A stretch of DNA of 58,681 nucleotides from Vogesella aquatica (GTDB lineage: Bacteria; Pseudomonadota; Gammaproteobacteria; Burkholderiales; Chromobacteriaceae), in NCBI RefSeq assembly GCF_028548455.1, contig NZ_JAQQLF010000028.1, positions 1-58,681 on the forward strand, read 5' to 3'. Within the stretch, counting starts at the first letter, position 1. Each line of letters begins with the position of its first letter. The notes below the pieces were generated by a model. The model did no database searches. It had not been told where the DNA came from and was given only the letters and a program-made list of their open reading frames with translations. This document shows positions 53,241-58,681 of the stretch, piece after piece. The position numbers and the translations under genes are program-made.

Positions 53241-54470
53241 TTACTGGGCAGCGGAAGCCGCAGCGGCAGCAGGGGCGCCGCCACCGATGGTTTCCATCAC
53301 TTTCCACTCGCCGCCTTCAACCTTGTACACGGTGATGCCGCCGTCTTTCAGGTCGCCCTTGTCATCGTAGGACCAGTTGGACGAAGTTACGCCGGTGTAG
53401 TTGATCTTGGCCAGTACCGGCAGATATTTTGCCGGCTCGGCGGAGTTCGCCTCTTTCATGGCGGCGATCAGTACGCGGGTAGCGTCATAGCCGTACGGGG
53501 AGTAGGTTGCTACGTCCATATTGAAACGTGCTTTGTAGCGGGTAGCGTAATCCGGACCTTTCGGCATTTTTTCCAGCGGCAGGCCAGCCAGCGAGGCGAT
53601 GGTGCCGTCGGCTTCTTTGCCAGCCAGTTTCAGGAAGGTCGGGGTTTTGGTCATTTCGCCGGAGATCAGCGGGGCTTTCAGGCCCAGGCGCTTCATCTGC
53701 TTGGCCATCGGGGCGGACTGGGCGTCGGCACCACCGTAGAACACCACGTCAGGCGCAGCGCCTTTGATGGTGGTCAGAATGGCGGCAAAGTCAGTGGCCT
53801 TGTCGTTGGTGAACTCGCGTTTTACCACGGTGCCGCCAGCGGCTTTCACGGCTTTTTCGAACTCGTCTGCCAGGCCTTGGCCGTAGGCAGTGCGGTCATC
53901 CACGATCACCACTTTCTTGGCGCCCAGTTTCTCCACCACGAATTTGCCCATTACCGAACCTTGCTGGGTGTCGGAAGTCATGGAGCGGAAGGTGGTTTTG
54001 TAACCTTGCTGGGTGAAGGTCGGGGCGGTTGCCATGGCTACTTGCGGCAGGCCGGCGTCGGAGTAGATCTTGGAAGCCGGGATGGAGGTGCCGGAGTTGA
54101 AGTGGCCAACGATACCGTTCACTTTGTTGTCCACAAACTTCTGGGCCAGCTGGGTAGCGGTTTTCGGATCGGCCTGGTCATCTTCTGCTACCAGTTCAAA
54201 CGAAACCGGCTTGCCGTCGATGGTCGGTTTTTCAGCGTTGGCATCTTCAATCGCCAGGGTTACGCCGTTTTTGTACTCTTCACCGTAGTGAGCCTGTGGG
54301 CCGGTCAGCGGGGCTGCGAAACCGATCTTGATGACTTGCGCGCCTGCCGGAGCGGCAGCGGCAGTACTGGAAGCATCGGCGGCCGGGGCTTCTTCTTTTT
54401 TGCTGCAGCCGGCAAAAGCCAGGGCAGCGGCAACAGCTACAGTGATGCTGGTAAGTTTGGTCAGTTGCAT
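53241..54470 (-). CDS. Branched-chain-amino-acid-type ABC transporter binding lipoprotein (LivJ/LivK family)
   Basis: 409 residues from ATG 54470. The lipobox LAFAGC makes it a lipoprotein anchored at C22. A disordered Ala/Asp/Glu linker follows, and then the periplasmic-binding fold: KIGFAAPLTGPQAHYGEEYK, GIVGHFNSGTSIPASKIYSD, FYGGADAQSAPMAKQMKRLG. The Ala-rich tail (GGGAPAAAAASAAQ) is unusual. No permease or ATPase gene is adjacent, so it is an orphan subunit. The ligand (Leu/Ile/Val or another amino acid) is not predictable. The putA stop lies about 110 bases upstream. Confidence 0.92.
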   Translation of the reverse strand: MQLTKLTSITVAVAAALAFAGCSKKEEAPAADASSTAAAAPAGAQVIKIGFAAPLTGPQAHYGEEYKNGVTLAIEDANAEKPTIDGKPVSFELVAEDDQADPKTATQLAQKFVDNKVNGIVGHFNSGTSIPASKIYSDAGLPQVAMATAPTFTQQGYKTTFRSMTSDTQQGSVMGKFVVEKLGAKKVVIVDDRTAYGQGLADEFEKAVKAAGGTVVKREFTNDKATDFAAILTTIKGAAPDVVFYGGADAQSAPMAKQMKRLGLKAPLISGEMTKTPTFLKLAGKEADGTIASLAGLPLEKMPKGPDYATRYKARFNMDVATYSPYGYDATRVLIAAMKEANSAEPAKYLPVLAKINYTGVTSSNWSYDDKGDLKDGGITVYKVEGGEWKVMETIGGGAPAAAAASAAQ

Positions 54471-54584
54471 TTTGTCTCTCTTCTTTATCTCGGGGTTGCT
54501 CTTGCCATCTTTGATACCGTCTGGCCGACGGTGAAACACGGTGGCGGCATTATTCCAATGCCGCCACACCTTTAGCAAGCCTGA

Positions 54585-57500
54585 TCAGTCACCAATGCTC
54601 ATCAGGCTGGCATTACCGCCTGCCGCTGTGGTATTGACGCTAAGCGCACGCTCTACCACCAGGCGGTGCAGGTTATAACCACCGCGCTCTACCAGCAGCA
54701 GCGGAATCAGCGCACCATCGCGGCGTGCCAGTGTCTGGCGCAGCACTTCGGCATCCGGGCCGGCGTACAGCACGGCAGCCACGTCGGCATTGTCGATTTG
54801 GGCGACGACCTTCACGGCACCACGCAACAGCCCGGCGACTTTCTGTGCGTGCACACTGTCGGCCAGCAGCACGTCATTACCGGCAGCAAAAGCGGCCACC
54901 AGCTGCATCAGCAGGGCTTCCATATTATCGGCCGCGCAGCCTACCACGCCACGCGGAGCAAAGCGCAGGGTATTGTTTTCGCCCGTCGGGCCTGGCAGCA
55001 CCAGCGCGTGGTTCAGCGGGCTTTCATTCCGTGCCTGGGCCATCAGGTCTTGCAGGTGCTGGCGTGCGCCATCATCCAGCCCCAGCTGCGGCAGCGCGGC
55101 TTGCAGTGCGTCCAGTTTGCCCAGGGCTTGCGGCGTGGCGCTCGGGCTGAGCTGCGCATCCCAGTGGCCAGCGGTCAGACGGTACAGGTAGAACGGGCCA
55201 CCGGCTTTGGGGCCGGTACCGGACTTGCCTTCGCCGCCAAACGGCTGCACACCCACCACGGCACCCACGATATTGCGGTTTACATATACGTTACCCGCCT
55301 TGATGTTGCCGGTAATGCGCGCGATGGTTTCGTCGATACGGCTGTGTACGCCGTGGGTCAGGCCGTAACCGGTGCTGTTGATCTCGGCAATCACCTTATC
55401 GATATCGCCACCGTGGAAACGGATCACGTGCAGTACCGGGCCGAAGACTTCGCGCTGCAGCAAGCCGATATGGTCGATCTCGAACAGCGTCGGCGCCACA
55501 TAGGTACCGTTGGCGCATTCGGCAGTGAGCTTGGCCTGGTACACGCTACGGGCTTTGTCTTTCAGGCTGTCGATGTGGCGCAGCAGGCCTTGCTGGGCTT
55601 CGGCGTCGATCACCGGGCCGATATCGGTGTTGAAGCGGGCCGGGTTGCCGACGCGCAGCTCGTCCATGGCACCCTTGATCATGTTCACCACCTTGTCGGC
55701 GATGTCATGTTGCAGGTACAGCACGCGCAGCGCCGAGCAACGCTGGCCGGCGCTATCGAAGGCCGAACTCAGCACATCGGTTACTACTTGTTCCGGCAGC
55801 GCGGAGCTATCCACAATCATGGCGTTCTGGCCGCCGGTTTCGGCTACCAGCGGCACTTCTTCCCCACGGGTAGACAGCGCACGGTTGATGATCTGCGCTA
55901 CTTCGGTGGAGCCGGTAAAGATCACACCCTTGATGCGCATATCAGTCGTCAGTGCAGCACCCACGACTTCGCCACGGCCTGGCAGGAACTGCAGCACATC
56001 ACGCGGCACACCGGCCTCATGCAGCAGGCGCACAGCGTAGCCAGCGATCAGCGCAGTCTGTTCGGCCGGTTTGGCCAGCACCACGTTACCTGCGGCCAAC
56101 GAGGCCACCACTTCGCCAATAAAAATGGCCAGCGGGAAGTTCCATGGGCTGATGCACACCACCGGGCCCAGTGCCGGGTGACGGCTGTTATCGAACTCTT
56201 CACGTACCTGGGCAGCGTAGTAACGGCAGAAGTCCACCGCTTCGCGGACTTCGGCAATGGCATTATTCAGGGTCTTGCCGGCTTCGCGCACGGCCAGGCC
56301 CATCAGTGCCGGCATATTGGCTTCCATCAGGTCCGCCATGCGGTCCAGCGCTTCGGCGCGTTTGGCCGGCGCCGTGGCAGCCCATACCGGGGCGGCACGC
56401 ACGGCGGCTTGCAATGCGGCTTCCACGTCCTCGCGGGTGGCTTCCTGCACCTGGCCTACCACGTCCTGATGGTTGGCCGGGTTTAGCACGGCTTGCGGCG
56501 CGCTGCCATGCGGCTCGCTATCGGCCAGCAGCGGTGCGGCCAACCAGGCTTGCTGTTCGCTGGCCTGCAGCGCGTGTTGCAGCTTTTGCAATACGTGCTC
56601 GTTGGCCAGGTCCATACCGGCAGAGTTCTGGCGAGCAGCACCATACAGCGCTACCGGCAGGGCAATCTTGTTGTGTGGCAGGCCACCAAAGCGCGCGGCT
56701 TCTGCTACCGGGTCTTCCACCAGCTCTTCGATGGAAACGTTCTCGTCCACGATACGGTTCACGAAGGAGCTGTTGGCACCGTTTTCCAGCAGGCGGCGTA
56801 CCAGGTAAGCCAGCAGGGTTTCGTGCGAACCTACCGGGGCGTAGATGCGGCACGGTTTGTCCAGCTTGCCCTTGCCCACCACCTGGTCGTACAGGGTCTC
56901 GCCCATGCCGTGCAGGCACTGGAATTCGTAATCCTTGCCTTCGGCCAAGTGGTAAACCGCCGACAGGGTGTAGGCGTTATGGCTGGCAAATTGCGGGTAG
57001 ATGGCGTCTTGTGCGGCCAACAGTTTCTTGGCGCACGCCAGGTAGGACACATCGGTGTACACCTTGCGGGTATAAACCGGGTAGCCATCCAGGCCATCGA
57101 CCTGGGCACGTTTGATCTCGGCGTCCCAGTAGGCGCCCTTCACCAGGCGCACCATGAAGCGGTGGCCAGTGCGGCGGGCCAGATCAATCAGGAAGTCGAT
57201 CACGTACGGGCAGCGCTTCTGGTAAGCCTGCACCACGATGCCGATACCTTCAAAGCCGTTCAGGTCCGGGTCGTTGGCCAGTGCCTCGACCAGATCCATC
57301 GAGATTTCCAGGCGGTCAGCTTCTTCGGCATCGATGTTCAGGCCAATATTGTATTGCTTGGCCAGCAGGAACAGGCCTTTCAGGCGTGGCAGCAGCTCGG
57401 CCATCATGCGCTCGTGCTTCATACGGGCATAGCGCGGGTGAATGGCAGACAGCTTTACCGAAATACCTGGGCCATTGTAGATACCACGGCCATTGGACTC

Positions 57501-58196
57501 TTTGCCAATCGCGTGGATCGCCACTTCGTAGTCACGCAGATAGCGCTGCGCGTCGTCTTCGGTCATCGCCGCTTCGCCCAGCATGTCGTAACTGAAACGG
57601 TAGCCACGTGCTTCGCGCTCGCGGCCATTAGCCAGCGCTTCTTCGATGGTCTCGCCGGTTACAAACTGTTTGCCCAGCATGCGCATGGCCAGATCCACAC
57701 CTTTGCGGATCAGCGGCTCGCCGCCCTTGGCGATAATGCGGGTCAGTGCAGATGACAAGCCCTGCTCACTGTGGGAGGACACCAGTTTGCCGGTAACCAG
57801 CAGCCCCCAGGCCGCCGCATTCACAAACAGCGACGCACTATTACCCAGGTGCGAAGCCCAGTCACCGCCGGAAATCTTGTCGCGAATCAGCTTGTCGGCA
57901 GTCAGGCGGTCCGGAATGCGCAGCAGCGCCTCGGCCAGACACATCAGCGCAATACCTTCCTGGCTGGACAAGGTGAACTCATGCATCAGCGCATCCACAC
58001 CACTGGACTTGGTGCGCTCTTTACGCACCTGTGCCACCAGCTTGGACGCCAGTGCCTTGATACTGGCAACCTGCGTATCAGGCATGGTGGCCTGCTCCAT
58101 CATCAACGCTACGCAATCACGCTCATCGCGACGATAAGCAGCAGTAATGGCATCCCGAAGCGCAGTCTGGCTGCGTGCAAACTCTACAAATTGCAT
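54585..58196 (-). CDS. putA: Bifunctional proline dehydrogenase / glutamate-semialdehyde dehydrogenase
   Basis: 1203 residues. The proline dehydrogenase barrel occupies about 80-490 (GISVKLSAIHPRYARMKHER, FMVRLVKGAYWDAEIKRAQ, QFASHNAYTLSA). The aldehyde dehydrogenase occupies about 560-1040, with ISPWNFPLAIFIGEV, VAETGGQNAMIV and the nucleophile in FDSAGQRCSALRV. A further C-terminal domain reaches the end (RGVVGCAADNMEALLMQLVA). Together they oxidise proline to glutamate with substrate channelling. The protein starts MQFVEFARSQTALRDAITAA without the N-terminal ribbon-helix-helix of trifunctional PutA, so it should not repress itself. A coaxial palindrome upstream may bind a separate regulator. 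Confidence 0.96.
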   Translation of the reverse strand: MQFVEFARSQTALRDAITAAYRRDERDCVALMMEQATMPDTQVASIKALASKLVAQVRKERTKSSGVDALMHEFTLSSQEGIALMCLAEALLRIPDRLTADKLIRDKISGGDWASHLGNSASLFVNAAAWGLLVTGKLVSSHSEQGLSSALTRIIAKGGEPLIRKGVDLAMRMLGKQFVTGETIEEALANGREREARGYRFSYDMLGEAAMTEDDAQRYLRDYEVAIHAIGKESNGRGIYNGPGISVKLSAIHPRYARMKHERMMAELLPRLKGLFLLAKQYNIGLNIDAEEADRLEISMDLVEALANDPDLNGFEGIGIVVQAYQKRCPYVIDFLIDLARRTGHRFMVRLVKGAYWDAEIKRAQVDGLDGYPVYTRKVYTDVSYLACAKKLLAAQDAIYPQFASHNAYTLSAVYHLAEGKDYEFQCLHGMGETLYDQVVGKGKLDKPCRIYAPVGSHETLLAYLVRRLLENGANSSFVNRIVDENVSIEELVEDPVAEAARFGGLPHNKIALPVALYGAARQNSAGMDLANEHVLQKLQHALQASEQQAWLAAPLLADSEPHGSAPQAVLNPANHQDVVGQVQEATREDVEAALQAAVRAAPVWAATAPAKRAEALDRMADLMEANMPALMGLAVREAGKTLNNAIAEVREAVDFCRYYAAQVREEFDNSRHPALGPVVCISPWNFPLAIFIGEVVASLAAGNVVLAKPAEQTALIAGYAVRLLHEAGVPRDVLQFLPGRGEVVGAALTTDMRIKGVIFTGSTEVAQIINRALSTRGEEVPLVAETGGQNAMIVDSSALPEQVVTDVLSSAFDSAGQRCSALRVLYLQHDIADKVVNMIKGAMDELRVGNPARFNTDIGPVIDAEAQQGLLRHIDSLKDKARSVYQAKLTAECANGTYVAPTLFEIDHIGLLQREVFGPVLHVIRFHGGDIDKVIAEINSTGYGLTHGVHSRIDETIARITGNIKAGNVYVNRNIVGAVVGVQPFGGEGKSGTGPKAGGPFYLYRLTAGHWDAQLSPSATPQALGKLDALQAALPQLGLDDGARQHLQDLMAQARNESPLNHALVLPGPTGENNTLRFAPRGVVGCAADNMEALLMQLVAAFAAGNDVLLADSVHAQKVAGLLRGAVKVVAQIDNADVAAVLYAGPDAEVLRQTLARRDGALIPLLLVERGGYNLHRLVVERALSVNTTAAGGNASLMSIGD

Positions 58197-58225
58197 GAGT
58201 ATCTTTCCAAAATCCAGCAGATAAG

Positions 58226-58260
58226 GTTATCTGACTATTGTATACAAAATATCGGATAAC
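58226..58260 (-). promoter_or_regulatory. Double dyad upstream of putA, possible GntR-type operator
   Basis: TTGTATACAA (58238-58247) is a perfect palindrome of the kind bound by GntR/FCD regulators. It is nested coaxially in a wider dyad GTTATC (58226-58231) / GATAAC (58255-58260). The site starts 30 bases before the putA ATG. Confidence 0.45.
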
Positions 58261-58402
58261 AGTAGTATCAAGCAGATGATGGCAATAAAAAGGCGTATGC
58301 GTGCAATGGATATGCAACAGTACCGTTAGTAGCTTAGACAAGCAGGCATGTTTGGCTAGTACGGAATAGCCCGACACCAAGAGCCGCGGCAATCATGCCG
58401 AT

Positions 58403-58420
58403 GCGGCCAACGTTGGCCGC
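58403..58420. repeat. Perfect palindrome of the host 9-mer
   Basis: GCGGCCAACGTTGGCCGC: two head-to-head copies of GCGGCCAAC without a spacer. Confidence 0.8.
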
Positions 58421-58552
58421 GGCATAGGAAAAGGTAGCCCGGCATAAGCCGCAGGCGCATCGGGGGGCTGGCCGCAGGCCAGCTTGGGGTAGGTGGCGAC
58501 GTGACCGAGGCTATTCGGTGAGAAGCAGCGGCTGGTGCAAGCGCATGGCGTG

Positions 58553-58572
58553 CGCGGCCAACGTTGGCCGCG
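58553..58572. repeat. Second perfect palindrome of the host 9-mer
   Basis: The same 18-base palindrome as at 58403-58420, extended by one G/C pair on each side, about 40 bases from the rRNA terminator. Confidence 0.8.
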
Positions 58573-58609
58573 GGGTGCATGCGCGGTGTTTTCGCCGCAC
58601 CAAAGCACA

Positions 58610-58635
58610 AAGCCCAGCTCGTCTGAGCTGGGCTT
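58610..58635 (-). terminator. Terminator of the rRNA operon
   Basis: AAGCCCAGCTC-GTCT-GAGCTGGGCTT, perfect 11-bp arms, located directly downstream of the 5S rRNA gene on the minus strand and followed there by TTGTGCTTT. Confidence 0.8.
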
Positions 58636-58645
58636 CGGTATCGGG

Positions 58646-58681
58646 CGTCTGGCGGTGTCCTACTTTCACACAGGTATCTGC
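58646..58681 (-). rRNA. rrf: 5S ribosomal RNA, 3' end only
   Basis: Read on the minus strand the last 36 bases are GCAGATACCTGTGTGAAAGT followed by AGGACACCGCCAGACGCC, the 3' end of a betaproteobacterial 5S rRNA (loop E/helix region GTGTGAAAGTAGG and the terminal-stem strand). The gene continues past the right edge. Confidence 0.85.

Larger units (their letters stand above)
58197..58609. other. Spacer between putA and the rRNA terminator
   Basis: No gene is supported. The spacer holds the putA upstream palindrome and two inverted GCGGCCAAC pairs (58403-58420, 58553-58572). Confidence 0.6.

Noticed and set aside
1-58681. CRISPR arrays and tRNA genes
   Set aside because: No regularly spaced repeat-spacer array was found; the only regular direct repeats (14741-14794) are three 20-bp-period TnsB-type sites. 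No tRNA cloverleaf was recognised.

Overview
The window joins two DNAs of different origin. From about 14,810 to the right edge it is a GC-rich betaproteobacterial chromosome. Gene content (glp regulon, queCDE, a bufferin operon, a mannitol/arabitol ABC operon, putA, and the 3' end of a 5S rRNA gene) and sequence style suggest the Chromobacteriaceae/Neisseriales (a Vogesella- or Chromobacterium-like host). The genus cannot be fixed without a search.

Positions 1-14,805/14,809 are lower in GC and look like the terminal part of a Tn7-like transposon. The right boundary carries three direct repeats with an exact 20-bp period (14,741-14,794), which look like TnsB sites, followed by an ...ACA end. 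The first gene inside is a TnsD/TniQ-family target selector (minus strand, 12,835-14,535). The visible cargo looks like anti-phage defence. It comprises (i) a UvrD/Rep-like helicase (388-2148) preceded by what may be the C-terminal remnant of an OLD-family nuclease, cut off by an IS256-like insertion at the left edge; (ii) a 1650-residue NERD / pseudokinase / kinase / COG1112-type helicase protein translationally coupled to a 498-residue partner (2745-9186), an architecture reminiscent of type I Mokosh but with an extra NERD nuclease domain; (iii) a 712-residue PD-(D/E)XK protein (9679-11,817, minus). About 1 kb of gene-free, repeat-bearing DNA separates (iii) from tnsD. No tnsA/B/C is in the window; they would lie to the left.

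The host part runs as follows. A TetR gene with a nitroreductase, NemA-type old yellow enzyme and DJ-1/PfpI protein (electrophile detoxification; two TetR-type operators). The glycerol regulon glpK-glpF-glpD with glpR, merR and an SDR on the opposite strand. A lipid kinase and a chemoreceptor. Queuosine precursor genes queC-queD-queE, with queD enlarged to three T-fold repeats. A copper-bufferin operon (bufA1, MNIO enzyme, BufC, DoxX) with an attenuator-like hairpin after the precursor gene. serB, then a PilZ-like/diguanylate cyclase pair. A LysR-controlled oxidase/cupin/aldehyde dehydrogenase cluster (polyamine- or amine-like catabolism). A SorC-regulated polyol operon (SDR, mtlEFG, HAD phosphatase, mtlK, arabinitol dehydrogenase, xylulokinase, fructokinase). 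A branched-chain-amino-acid-type binding lipoprotein, bifunctional PutA, and the end of an rRNA operon.

The 9-mer GCGGCCAAC (or its complement GTTGGCCGC) recurs about 40 times by eye across the host part, in genes and as inverted pairs between genes, and I found none in the transposon. It behaves like a genome-signature or DNA-uptake-type motif and independently marks the boundary.
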